Assembly: GCA_025331125.1 (NCBI GenBank)
Contig: JAOALB010000001.1
Coordinates: 744,001 to 808,000 of the forward strand
DNA from: Mycogone perniciosa
Taxonomy: Eukaryota; Ascomycota; Sordariomycetes; Hypocreales; Hypocreaceae
Direction of reading: 5' to 3'
Length of the DNA: 64,000 nt
Part shown: positions 12,001 to 23,212 of the stretch, one piece after another
How the letters are laid out: each line of letters begins with the position of its first letter
How positions within the stretch are numbered: position 1 is the first letter of the stretch
Program-made: the position numbers and the translations under genes
Notes under the pieces: model-generated
What the model saw: only the letters and a program-made list of their open reading frames with translations
Database searches by the model: none
Told to the model about the DNA's origin: nothing

Positions 12001-14226
12001 TCCTACGTGGGCCAGTGAAGACTCTGGATTTGTTGCTCATCGTAAGAACCAGTTTGAGGAGGGCTTGCACCGGATTGAGGAAGAACGCCACGATTACGAC
12101 TTCAACATTGAGGTCAACCTGAAATGCATTCAGCTCCTTGAGCCGATTGCCCAGCAGATGCTGGCCATGTCCCCGACCGAAAGAGAAGCATTCCATATGC
12201 CCTCTGCTCTTGCCGGCCAGAGCACGTCCATTTTTAAGCGAATCTGCAAGAAGATCTACGGAGAGAGGGGCATTGACGTTGTTAACGATATGTACAGCCA
12301 CCCATTCGATGTAGTCCCTGTGCTTCTGGCCCGCATGAAACAAAAGGATGAAGAGTGGCGTTTCTCCCAGCGCGAGTGGGAGAAGGTGTGGCATGCTCAG
12401 ACTTACAACATGCATCTCAAGAGCTTGGATCACATGGGTATCCTCGTAAAGTCAACGGATAAGAGGAACCTTACGGCCAAGCACCTGGTGGATGTGATCA
12501 AGACAAAGCACGAGGAGCAGCGCCGTGAGCGCATTCTCAAAGGCAAGGCGCCACGCCACCAGTTCGTCTGGGACTTCAACGACAAGGATGTTGTTTTGGA
12601 CTTGCTACGCCTCATGATGCTTTATAGTATGCACAATGGGCAGCACAGTAGCCAGGAGAAAGAGCGAATTCTGGAATTTTTCGAGATGTTCATTCCTGCC
12701 TTCTTCGACCTCGCAGATGATGTCGTCCAGGAGAGAGTCCCTAAGATGCAACCAGAGTCTGGTGAAGAGGAGATCGAGGACCAAACACCGTCCGAACTGA
12801 CCAACGGCCGGAGCCGCCGCAACGGAAAGAAGGGTGATCTCCTTAGAGGGGTTCTCGACCCTGGCCGAAACGGCAGCAAACCCCGGAACCAGAAAGAAGA
12901 TAGTGGATCAGGAAGCAAGGAGACCACCCCTGATGTCAACTCTGCCAATGAGGAGGAGATGCCTGATGCCCAGGATGACGCAGCTGTGCCAGAAGTGTCT
13001 AATGAGCGGTGGATGCCGAGTGTACCCAAGCCTGTTGTCGTTGGTGATGACAATGCGCTTTTGGATGCCGATGGCGAGCTCAAGGCCGACGGCTTCTTCA
13101 GCCGGCCGTGGTACAACTTTTTCTGTAATCAAACCATGTTTGTATTCTTCAGCATCTTTCAGACGTTGTATTCACGACTACTGGATATCAAGGATAGCAA
13201 GGACCATGTTGCTTCGGAGATTGAGCGATTCAATCGACCAAAGCCTGCAAGAGATCTTGGCTTCACGGAGAACCACATGACTTTCTTCGATCCAAACGAC
13301 GAACCTGCAAAGTTCTGGCCGAAGACCTTGGAGCTGATTGAAGACTACATCACTGGCGAGATTGATGAGAATCGATACCAAGATGTTATGCGCCACTACT
13401 ACCTCCGGAATGGCTGGAAGCTATATACTATCCAGGATCTGCTCAAAACCCTCTGCCGTCTCGCCCTGACCTGCAGTAGCACTGACGCGAAGGAGAAGAC
13501 GCCAGATTTGATCCACCAGTATCTTGCTAGCCGTGAAAAGGAGGAGACGAGTTATCAGACCGAGATTAGTGCGAGAAGGTTTGCGGAGAAGTGCGTTAAG
13601 GAGGGCGATATCTTTGTCGTTTGCTGGGTAAGCAAAATTATTGATCGACCAACTTGTATTGACCGACTTACTAATTCTTTGGTTAGTTCCCCCAGAAGTC
13701 CGAGGCCACGGTTCGTTGGCTGCAACGAGATGAGACCACCTTTTACATGGACGAAATGCAATTGCGTGAACGATGGCAGTACTACATATCTTCCTTCATT
13801 CGTGTGGAGCCCACTGAGGGCATTCCTAGATCGAAGCTTCAGAGAGTAGTGCTCACACGCAATCTGCCTTCCGGGGATACCGAATCAGACGAGGATGCGA
13901 TTCCCAAGCCTGTCTCGTACCAGGAGAACCTGACGGTCAGCATCTGCCTTAAGAGCTCCAAGATGATTTGGGCGCCAGGCACCTCAGAGTACTTCATCTA
14001 CGACCAGTCGCCAAAGTCAAAAGAACAGCGTGAACAACGAGAGAAGCTCTCCAAGACGGCCCGTAATCAACGTGAGAGCAAGCTCCTGGAGAAGATGGTA
14101 CACAACCCAGTGTGGGCCAAGGACATGAGCCCCGAAGAGGTTCAGGAGCAAAACAAGAACTTCCGCAAGTGGATGGACGAGGGAATCGCACCGGTCATTG
14201 CTAATGAGGATGTGGACATGGATTAG
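9035..14226 (+). CDS. SIN3: SIN3 transcriptional corepressor
   Basis: Six exons (9035-9646, 10269-10369, 10420-10987, 11050-11877, 11930-13627, 13687-14226) join exactly to 1448 residues. Sin3 is the scaffold of the Rpd3/HDAC corepressor complex. Visible in order: an Arg/Glu-rich and Gln/Gly-rich N terminus; PAH1 (about 205-275, starting DALTYLDQVKVQFHDQPDVY); PAH2 (about 410-480, containing NRFQDKPEIYKQFLEILQ); PAH3 (about 605-665); the HDAC-interaction domain (about 675-790, containing LSNCRGYGPSYRLLPKRE); and a large C-terminal Sin3 domain. Introns 2-5 are 50-62 nt, but the first is 622 nt. That first junction is supported by the phase-0 link from ...QPILN to DALTYLDQ, the usual start of PAH1. 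The start Met 9035 is the first giving a family-like N terminus; the frame is open further upstream. Confidence 0.95.
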
Positions 14227-14829
14227 ACAATAGGCTTTCGGTTTTTTTTGGGGGGAGAATACGTCTGCATATTTGAGGGATGCTTTTTTGTTGTGTTTTT
14301 GTTGGCTCTCTTCTTTTCCCCTTGTGAAAGAAAACAACGAAAAGGAACTGGCGCGCGCGGCTCATGAAATGTGTTTTTAAAAGAGCTTACGGGGCCAAAC
14401 CGGAGCGTGGATGAAGGGGTGGCACCGCTGATATACTACCAACAGCGTACCTTTATTTGTCTCGCATTATTGCTTTGTATTTATCCCGTTGTTATTCGCT
14501 TGTTGACCTAGGAAATACCTCTAGGCAATCAAACCTGAATCTCTGAGTTTCTGATCTGGTTGTGTACGGTACCGTAGCCAGGGATGGCCAGGGCCATTAC
14601 GAAGTACATCACCAATCTTTGGACGTCAATGTATGAGTCCTTATGAAATCCTAAAAGGAAGGTTGCTTATGTATTTGTTTAGATTTCCTTATATAGTCTA
14701 CTAATACATGTCTTCCTTGAACCCCTTTTTTTTTGGGGGGGGGGGGGTTATTTTGGCTTTCCCTCCTATAATTTCATCATGTGCTCGTTACATTTTCGAC
14801 GTCCATGGTTCGTCTCGTGCTTGAGGTAG
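14227..14829. other. SIN3-ERG10 convergent 3' region
   Basis: Two genes converge here, so the stretch holds both 3' UTRs. A T-run followed by a G-run sits near 14727-14748, and one TACGAAGTA motif lies near 14599. No gene is seen. Confidence 0.6.
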
Positions 14830-16212
14830 TCATTGGAGGTTCTCGATAACCAGCGCAGAGGCACCACCACCGCCGTTGCAAATGCCGGCGCAGCCGATCT
14901 TAGCGTTCTTCTCCTTAAGGACAGAAGTCAAGGTGGTGACAATACGAGCGCCGGAAGCGCCCAGAGGGTGGCCGATAGCGACGGAACCACCGAAGACGTT
15001 GACGTTGTCGGGGGTGAGGCCAAGAATTTTCATGTTGGCGAGGGCAACGGCAGAGAAAGCCTCGTTGATCTCATAGTAGTCAACATCCTTCTCGGTCAAG
15101 CCAGCGTGCTTGATGGCCTTAGGGATGGCGAGGGCGGGAGCGATGGTGAAGCGCTCAGGTTCGCGCTCGGCGTCAGCCCAGCCAAGGATCTTGGCGATGG
15201 GCTTGATACCGAGCTCCTTGACCTTGGCCTCGGACATGAGGACGACGGCAGCAGCACCGTCGTTAATAGGGGCGGCGTTGGGGGCGGTAATGGAACCGTC
15301 AGACTTGAAAGCGGGGCGCATAGCCTTAAGCTTCTCCTCGTTGAGGTTCTTGACCTCGTCGTCGCGGTCGACCTTGATGGGAGGCTTGCCGCGACCTCCG
15401 CTGACCTCGACGGGGACGATCTCCTTGAAGAGGCCGGCCTCGGTGGCAGCCTGAGCCCTCTTATAGGTGTTGATGGCGTACTCATCCTGGGCTTGCCGGG
15501 AGAGCTCGTGTTCAGAAGCGCAGAGCTCGCCCTGCAGGCCCATGTGCTCCTTCTTGAAGGAATCGGTCAAGCCGTCTTTGAGGACACCGTCGACGAGGGT
15601 CTGGTCGCCGTACTTGGCGCCAGTACGCAGGTTGGGGAGGTAGTGGGGGGTGTTGGACATGGATTCGGTGCCGCCGGCGACAACGATGTGGTTGGTGCCG
15701 AGCATGATGTTTTGGGCGCCGAGGACGATGGCCTTCAAGCTCGAGGCGCACACCTTGTTGACGGCGGTGGTGACGACGCTGTTGGAGAGGCCGGCGCCTA
15801 GGGCGCACTGGCGGGCAGGGGCCTGGCCGAGACTGAGCAAGAATGAGTATGTGGTCCAGAAGGTTTTGGGCATAGAGGAGATGGGGATAGAGAGAACCTA
15901 CCCAGCGGAGAGGACATTGCCAAAGTAGACCTCCTCTACGTCTTCAGGCTTGATGCCAGCACGCTCAACAGCCCCTTTAGGCTTGTCAGCTTACACAGTC
16001 CTTGCATTGTCAGGAGAGAGAGCTTACCTTTGATGGCGATGGAGCCAAGCTGCGTCGCGCTCAAGCTTGACAGAGAGCTAGATTGGGCCGTCAGCATCGA
16101 AACGATTTCAAGGCAGTGATATTCCGAGACCGCAGGGAAATACGCACCCGAGGAAAGACCCGATGGGGGTTCTGGCAGCCGAAACAATGTAAACGGGAGG
16201 GAGACCGGCCAT
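14830..16212 (-). CDS. ERG10: Acetyl-CoA C-acetyltransferase (acetoacetyl-CoA thiolase)
   Basis: Four exons on the minus strand (16148-16212, 16028-16077, 15902-15974, 14830-15832) join to 396 residues, close to yeast Erg10 (398). The enzyme condenses two acetyl-CoA to acetoacetyl-CoA, the first step of the mevalonate/ergosterol pathway. The N terminus reads VYIVSAARTPIGSFLG, typical of thiolases. The acyl-accepting cysteine is C91 in NKVCASS. The C-terminal catalytic residues are H351 in GHPLGASGAR and C381 in CNGGGGAS. There is no C-terminal peroxisomal SKL-type signal and no obvious presequence, so the cytosolic biosynthetic isoform is likely. The three introns are clustered near the 5' end. 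A longer single-exon frame reaching 15873 only reads into the third intron. It converges on SIN3 and diverges from SNU114. Confidence 0.95.
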
Positions 16213-17358
16213 TTTGGAGATGTGTGGTGGTATGACGATATTAGGCTGCGAGTATGGAGCTTAGATGTAGATGTAGGTGGTAGGTGGAGATGGAGATGGA
16301 GCTGGAAGAAAGGAAGCTGGGAGAAAGGGAGCTGGATGGATATATAATAAAGTAGGTGCGAAGTAGATCACAAGGAAAAGCGAGTTGGAGAAGGAGGAGG
16401 GCCGGTATTATAGGAATATCCAAGGTCTCAAATTCGATGAGTACGATGGAATTGAATACCTCGGATGACCAACGAGCTGCGAGGCCGGTATTTATTTATT
16501 TATCTGGTCTTTTTTAGTGATCCATCATCCTGATGTTGAGCTGATGGCGGGAACTTGGGAGGGGCATTTTTGGTGATCCGCTGTCGGGGGACCAGGACCC
16601 CTCCTCTAGCGCTACTTTCCAGCTTCTAAGGTTCCATGTCTGAGAACTCGGTGAAGAATAGCCAGATCTTACCCGCAGGGACAAGAAGCGCCTAAATATC
16701 CAAGGGGAGAATATCATACCTCTAAGGCATCTCAGGTATCCAAAAGTGGGGGATTGAGGGAGTGGATTGTACCTGTACAATTCCATGTCACCGCAGCCTT
16801 GTCTAACATAGGAATTAAAATAAGGTCTTCCCAACCAACCCCTGACTTAGGTACGAGTACGGAACACGGAGACCGAAGCTCCGTATCCGTATCCGTACCA
16901 AGAGCTGATACTTGACTTGTATGATGGTACAAGAGTCGCAACGATGATGGCATCACTCAATCCTTGCTCGCTGTCTAATTAAAATGATCAATGAGCTGAA
17001 TAGTAATCCGAAAATCTATCGCGCTTGACATGTTGCCCTGCCCAAGTCCGATGTACATCTCTCTGGACCGACCATTCGACCGAGATGTGGCTAATGCCTG
17101 TGGCCAGCCTGTGGCCAGCCTGTGGCCAGCCTGTGGCGCCTTGTGCCAACCGTTTTGGCAGATAAGAGCAACTGGACATCAGCCTTGCAGATCTTGGATC
17201 TTATCACCACGTGATACAGCCTTGTAGCACCTCGAAAAGTTCAAGCTTGGCGCAAGGCACGGCAGCATTGTGTGTGTACACGCGACTTGCGACGACACCC
17301 GTGTTTTCAGTTTGTCGCCCGCCATTGATCTTAGCTTTTGGATTTTGCCGACGACAAA
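16213..17358. promoter_or_regulatory. ERG10-SNU114 divergent promoter region
   Basis: About 1.15 kb separates the divergent starts and must hold both promoters. It contains a purine-rich stretch near 16280-16400 close to ERG10 and a GC-rich 11-bp tandem repeat near 17096. No gene is supported. Confidence 0.5.
17096..17137. repeat. 11-bp tandem repeat in SNU114 promoter region
   Basis: Three exact copies of GCCTGTGGCCA (17096-17128) and a partial fourth follow head to tail, about 220 bp upstream of the SNU114 start. Each unit contains the palindrome TGGCCA. Confidence 0.9.
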
Positions 17359-20300
17359 ATGGATGACCTCTATGATGAGTCAGACTACCCATCATAATCT
17401 TTTAAATCACCTGTTCTAACGAAGCATAATAGGTTCGGAAACTTCATTGGGGAGGAGGCTGAGTCCGAGGAAGCGTCCGAGGCTGGCGTTGAGGCGGGCG
17501 ACTACGTCTACGATGATGAGCAGGATGAAGCTCCTGGTATGACTGTGCAGGAGCTCATGGACCTTGACGGTGTGTCTAATCGATGGCCCAAGATCGTGGT
17601 CATAAGCTGATTGAGAGCGCGCGAACAGATGGACCGTCCAATGCCGTCATTCTCCACGAGGACAAGCAGTATTACCCGACCGCCGAGCAAGTATACGGCG
17701 CCGATGTTGAAACACGCGTGGAAGAGGAAGATGCGCAGCCTCTGACACAACCCATCATCGCACCGGCTGAGCAGAAGAAGTTCAACATCGAAGAGGCCGA
17801 CCTGCCTCCCGTATTTTTCGACCGCGAATTCATGACCGACTTGATGAACTTTCCAGACCAGATACGGAACATTGCACTAGCAGGTCATCTGCATCATGGA
17901 AAGACGGCATTCATGGATATGCTTGTTTTGGAGACACATGACATCACGGACAGACTAGACCGGAGGGTCGGTAAGAATCGCGATGAGGCGCTGCGCTACA
18001 CCGACGTCCACACGCTGGAGAGGGAGCGGGGCATATCTATCAAATCAGCCCCGATGAGTCTTGTAATGCAGAGCACCAAGGGCAAATCACACCTTTTCAA
18101 CATTATTGATACCCCCGGCCATGTCAACTTCGTCGACGAGGTTGCAGCAGCCTTCCGATTGGTTGATGGTGTATGTCTGGTTGTGGACGTTGTTGAAGGT
18201 GTACAGGTGAACACAGAGCAGATCATCAAGCATGCTGTCCTAGAAGATATCCCTCTCACACTCATCATAAACAAGATGGATCGCTTGATTGTGGAGCTCA
18301 AGCTGCCCCCCAAGGACGCTTACTACAAGCTCAAACATGTCATTGAGGAGGTCAACACCGTCATCACGAATACGATTCCTACCAAGGCAGCGTCGAAGCG
18401 AATAAGTCCTGAAAAAGGCAACGTCCTCTTCGCATGCACGGACATGGGTTGGTGCTTCACCTTGCCGTCATTTGCGAAAATGTACACCGATACGTATGGG
18501 GATATCAACGCCGAGGAGTTCGCCAAGAGGTTGTGGGGAGACGTCTACTACAACCCCAAGAAGCGCAATTTCACACGAAAACCTGCCGAGGACCGATCTG
18601 CAAGATCCTTCGTGCATTTCGTGCTAGAACCCATCTACAAAATATTCACACATTCCATCAGTGACAGCCCAGAGCAGCTGAGACCTGTGCTGGCATCGCT
18701 CGGGATTGAGCTGAAGCCTTCACAATACAAGTCCGATGCGAAGGATATCCTGAAATTGGTGTGTGAGCAGTTCTTTGGTCCGTCAAGAGGCTTCGTCGAT
18801 ATGGTTGTCCAGCATATCCCCTCTCCAGCTAAGGGGGCAGAGCGGCTGTTGGACCGATACTATACTGGCCCCCTGGATACGAAGGTCGCCTCATCAATGA
18901 AGACATGCAATCAAGATGGTCCGTTGGTGGCTCATGTTACAAAACTATTTAGCACTTCAGATGCCAAGAGCTTCTACTCCTTTGGCCGTGTCTTGAGCGG
19001 TACTGTACGACCAGGCATTTCAGTACGGGTTCTCGGCGAGGGCTATTCCCTTGATGACGAAGAAGACATGGCAACAGCCTCAATCAGTGAGGTGTTCATC
19101 GGAGAGACAAGATACAATATTCCCACAGATGGTATACCAGCCGGCAATTTGGTGCTGCTGGGTGGCGTCGACAACTCAATTGTCAAGTCAGCGACGATCG
19201 TGCCACCGAAACTGGATGATGATGAAGATGCATTCATCTTTAGGCCCGTAACACACTTCACTGAGTCTGTTCTCAAGGTAGCTGTTGAGCCCATTAACCC
19301 CTCTGAGCTGCCCAAGATGCTTGACGGACTGCGCAAAGTCCAAAAGTCGTACCCTCTTATCAATACCAAGGTGGAAGAGTCTGGTGAGCACATCATTCTG
19401 GGAACTGGAGAACTCTATATGGACTGCGTGCTGCACGATCTACGGCGCTTATATGCAGACATGGATATAAAGGTGTCAGATCCAGTGACAAGATTCTGCG
19501 AGACTGTAGTGGAGACATCGGCAACCAAGTGCTACGCAATCACACCAAACAAGAAGAACAAGATCACCATGGTAGCAGAACAGCTGGAGAAGGGTATATC
19601 TACCGACATCGAAACGGGTGCTGTCAGGATCCGTGATCCGGTACGCAAGACGGCCAAGTTCTTTGAGGAGCGACATGGATGGGACAAGCTGGCGGCGAGA
19701 AGTATCTGGGCCTTTGGTCCTGATGAGATGGGGCCAAACATTCTACAGGATGATACTCTTCCTACGGAAGTATGTTGAGGCTACGATTATCCAGCTCTTT
19801 GACTCGACTTGCTAACAGCGATGGCTCTACACAGGTTGATAAGAAGCTCTTGGGCACAGTCAAGGAATCAATTCGACAAGGCTTCAGCTGGGCCACCCGT
19901 GAGGGACCGTTGTGCGAAGAACGTATGTCATCAGCTGAGCATTGAAATCCTAATGAGAGCTATCGTCACTGACAATGATTCGCAGCTATTCGCAACACCA
20001 AATTCAAGGTCACAGATGTCGTATTAGCCAATGAGGCCATCTTCCGTGGTGGCGGCCAAATCATCCCCACATCCCGACGAGCATGCTACTCATCATTCCT
20101 CATGGCATCCCCACGTCTTATGGAGCCCGTCTACGCCGTCTCCGTCACAGGTCCCGAAGACTCCTACATGGAAGTCTACAACGTCTTAGCACGGCGCCGA
20201 GGTCACGTCCTATCAGACGGCCCTGTGGCTGGCACACCCCTGTACCGCGTCAACGGCCTCCTCCCAGTCGTCGACAGTTTCGGCTTCGAGACAGATCTGC

Positions 20301-20551
20301 GCATCAAGACCCAGGGTGGCTCCATGGTCAGCCTGGTATTCGACAGCTGGAGCATCGTGCCTGGCGACCCCCTGGACCGCGAACAGGTCACCAGACCACT
20401 GCAGCCAGCCACCGCGCAAGCCACAGCGCGAGACTTTGTCCTCAAGACTAGGCGGCGCAAGGGCCTCAGCGAGGATGTGAGCGTGAAGACGTTCCTGGAG
20501 CCTGAGTTTTACCAAAGCCTGATGGAGAGCGGCATGCTTGGGGACGCTTGA
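17359..20551 (+). CDS. SNU114: U5 snRNP GTPase Snu114/Cwf10
   Basis: Five exons (17359-17378, 17433-17569, 17629-19769, 19835-19922, 19986-20551) join to 983 residues. Snu114 is the EF-2-like GTPase of the U5 snRNP that controls spliceosome activation and disassembly with Prp8 and Brr2. The protein starts MDDLYDEFGNFIGEE, the hallmark acidic N terminus of the family. The GTPase domain shows G1 as GHLHHGKT (about 138-145), then DTPGH and NKMD. EF-2-like domains II-V follow, with a C-terminal segment SRRACYSSFLMASPRLMEPV typical of EF-2 domain V. The first exon is only 20 nt and its donor reads GTCAGA, a weak match to consensus; the junction is required to give the family N terminus. The frame from the ATG at 17583 reads intron sequence and is not the true start. 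Confidence 0.95.
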
Positions 20552-22297
20552 GCGAGAGAGGGTCGGAGCATTAATCCATATGTTTGTTTGTTTTTGCCAC
20601 ATTGTTGTAGCATCTCTTCACCCCATGATGATGTGTACGTTATTGGGATTTTGAAAGGGGGAGACAAGATAAAGCGATGGAGGCAATGAAGGAATCACAA
20701 AAAGGCCACACGGCGTTGTAACCACAGAGACACCTATTTTTGGCATGACACATAGTATTGGTGGCGAGAAAGTCGGTAATGGGAAGTTGTGAATTAAAGC
20801 ATGTCAAAAAGAGGGCCATCTACTTCGTATACGCCGTATCTTTTGTCTATGCATAAAGGGCGTGTGTCTAATTGTTGAAACTTGAGATGGAAGGGGAGAT
20901 TGTGTGTGAGCCATAGGAATGCATGATTCTGCCTACTAGGGCAGATCAATGCTTGATTTACACGTTCATGCATTAGTCAAGCGCGGGGCTGGTCTTTTTG
21001 TTTTATTTTTTATCAGGGACTTGGGTTATGGGCTTGCAGATTGTAGCAAACAATGTTCCCCGAGCGAAGCATGACATGAGACGACATGACATGGCATGAT
21101 AGATACACACATACGAAGTCGTCTTCTCTCATCAGCCTATATTCCATTACTATGCTTAGTACTTCGTAGATATCCGTTTATGCCCAGCCCGCCAGCCCTG
21201 GCATATCCTTCCGGTCCCACTCCGGCCGAAAAGCTGTTCGGTTTGTCAAGGTTTGTCTTCATCAGATACTAGCAGGCGGTAAGCAGGAGGAGAGGGCAAG
21301 GCGGCTATACAATGCTCTGGCCCTTGTATGACTCCAGACTTGATGCATATTATAGCGCACAGTCCAACATCAGCCCCATCGCCAGCGGCGAACTCCGCAG
21401 ATAACCACCTTACCCTTACCCATATAATGCGAGCAGCTTCCATTCTTGTCAAGAGGGGCGTGTTGTAGAACGACTTTTTTTTCTCTCGAGTCGCTCGGTG
21501 AGTTTGTTGAGGGCGTGGGTCTATGACAGTGAGTCTTCGGCAGACGCACAGATCCATGGACATGGTTTGACATGTGCCTAGAATCGCTTTCGGCGATACA
21601 GATCTGTTCCGACCCACCTTTTCCGGTTCACTTCACAAGAAATATCAACTCTTATTCTACCCCAAGAATAGTAATAGATACTACTCGCCCAGGTCCGCCG
21701 AGTCATATGGGCCTAGCTTGGCGTTGACGTTTGACTTGCAGGCAATGCCGCAACTTAAGATGGTTGTCAGATCTGAGGCCTCGTATCGGCAAAAGGTTGT
21801 TCGTAAACTCGGCAGTGTGTGCCGATCGATTCTCTCCGGGACTATTAGAATGACGGCAGGCAGTATTATGATAAACACCAATGGTTGTGTGAACTTGTGG
21901 GAGCATGACCGAGTCGGAGAATGCCGCAGTTTGCTACATCTCACCGACCCCCCTCCCCTCTCTTTGTTGTCATTTGCACGATATGCCTCACGAGCTGTGC
22001 TCCTTGCCCTGCTTCCTAAATGGCAAGTCTGGCAAAGCCATGTTCCTCTGTAAGGGGCGAGAAGTGGACTTTCAGCTAGGCCGTCTGGACCTCCTCCCCA
22101 GCCCCATTGGCCTCTTGTGTCTAGGCATTGATTTGATGCATTGCTCTCGTGGGCATTGAAACTTGAGCCCCACTCATGACCCCCGTCTATATCAAAGCCC
22201 ATTTACGCATTGCCCACATGGCATGTTGGAGCATGGAATGTTTGTTTTCGCGTGCCTTGGCCAGTTAAAAGCGAAATCGGGTATAAAGCCCGGTAAC
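20552..22297. other. SNU114-CIA2 convergent region without recognised gene
   Basis: This 1.7 kb lies between two converging genes. Reading frames of 120-173 residues at 21246-22202 overlap on both strands and resemble nothing known. TACTTCGTA copies lie near 20821 and 21161, with a TACGAAGT variant near 21112. I see no supported gene. Confidence 0.5.
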
Positions 22298-23212
22298 TTA
22301 GTTGTCCACACAGCTCTCGAGCATCTTGTCCAAAACAGCCCTTAGCGAATCATTTTCTATGGCTGCCGCAACGCGTTCCTTATCACTGAGCTGCTTGTTC
22401 ACCTGATCATCTTGGCTGTGGCTGTTTTCTTTACATATGACCTCGATACGGTAGTTCGGGGGCAGAACTTGCTCCAGACGGACTCTTACGCCAAGCCCAA
22501 GAACGGTAGCAAGGGAACAGTGGGTGACGGTGGGCGTAAGCTCGACAGTGACTTGAACGATTGTGTTTGGAGTTGGCATCCCCAGAGCCGGGGATGGAGT
22601 GATGTGGATGTCTGGGAGATTGATAACGGAAAGCTGGCCCAGCGATACGGGATGTTCAGGGTCTGTTATTGAAGAGATGAGATCTACCGGTGCATGTTAG
22701 CGATGATGATATTGACAAGTTGCTGTAACGGTGTTGCGAGGTGGGAAGTTGGCTCTCGGAGTAGAGTCAAGTACGGAGTACAATGAATGACGTAAGTATT
22801 GGTCGGCGGTGATAAGATCGGAGAGATAAGGCACCAGGGAAAGAAATCTCTCATAGCACACAGGCCACTCTCGGAGAGGAACAACAATCCTTGTCAAAAA
22901 CAGGAGATTTGGAATGAAAGAGGTTCTCAACTCATACATACCATAGATCTCCTGTTCATCGATGGGCTCCGCTGCCAAGCTGTCATCACCGGCATCGAAG
23001 CGGGACCGCACCGGAGCCGCATCATCATCAAAGCCGTCGACATGAGTGCCATCCTGACAAAAGGGCCGGGCCATGTACGACGGCTGAGAGAAGATCAGAT
23101 CCGAGTACCTGCAGTCCGGTCCATTGCGAGGCACCGCCCTCTTCTGGCGTGTCGGCAACTGTGACGCGCTGAGGATTGTTGGATTGGCGTTGTCTAACGC
23201 AGCCGTAGCCAT
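22298..23212 (-). CDS. CIA2: MIP18-family cytosolic Fe-S assembly protein Cia2
   Basis: Two exons on the minus strand, 22942-23212 and 22298-22683, join to 218 residues; the 258-nt intron has a GTATGT donor and GGTAG acceptor. The junction restores the family signature EIYDLISSITDPEHPVSLGQ. The C-terminal half is a DUF59/MIP18 domain with the conserved HCSLATVLGLGVRVRL (reactive Cys) and the end motif NKQLSDKERVAAAIEN. Cia2 works with Cia1 and Met18 in the CIA targeting complex that hands Fe-S clusters to nuclear and cytosolic proteins such as DNA polymerases and Rad3. The N-terminal ~75 residues are variable and acidic near the junction. The intron is longer than most in this window. Its long upstream region is shared with a divergent regulator gene. 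Confidence 0.9.

Noticed and set aside
14727..14748. T-run followed by a G-run as a possible structural element
   Set aside because: A single homopolymer boundary between converging genes; low complexity explains it.
14833..15801. 322-codon plus-strand frame
   Set aside because: It is antisense to ERG10 and arises from the codon bias of that gene; the minus-strand product is an unmistakable thiolase.
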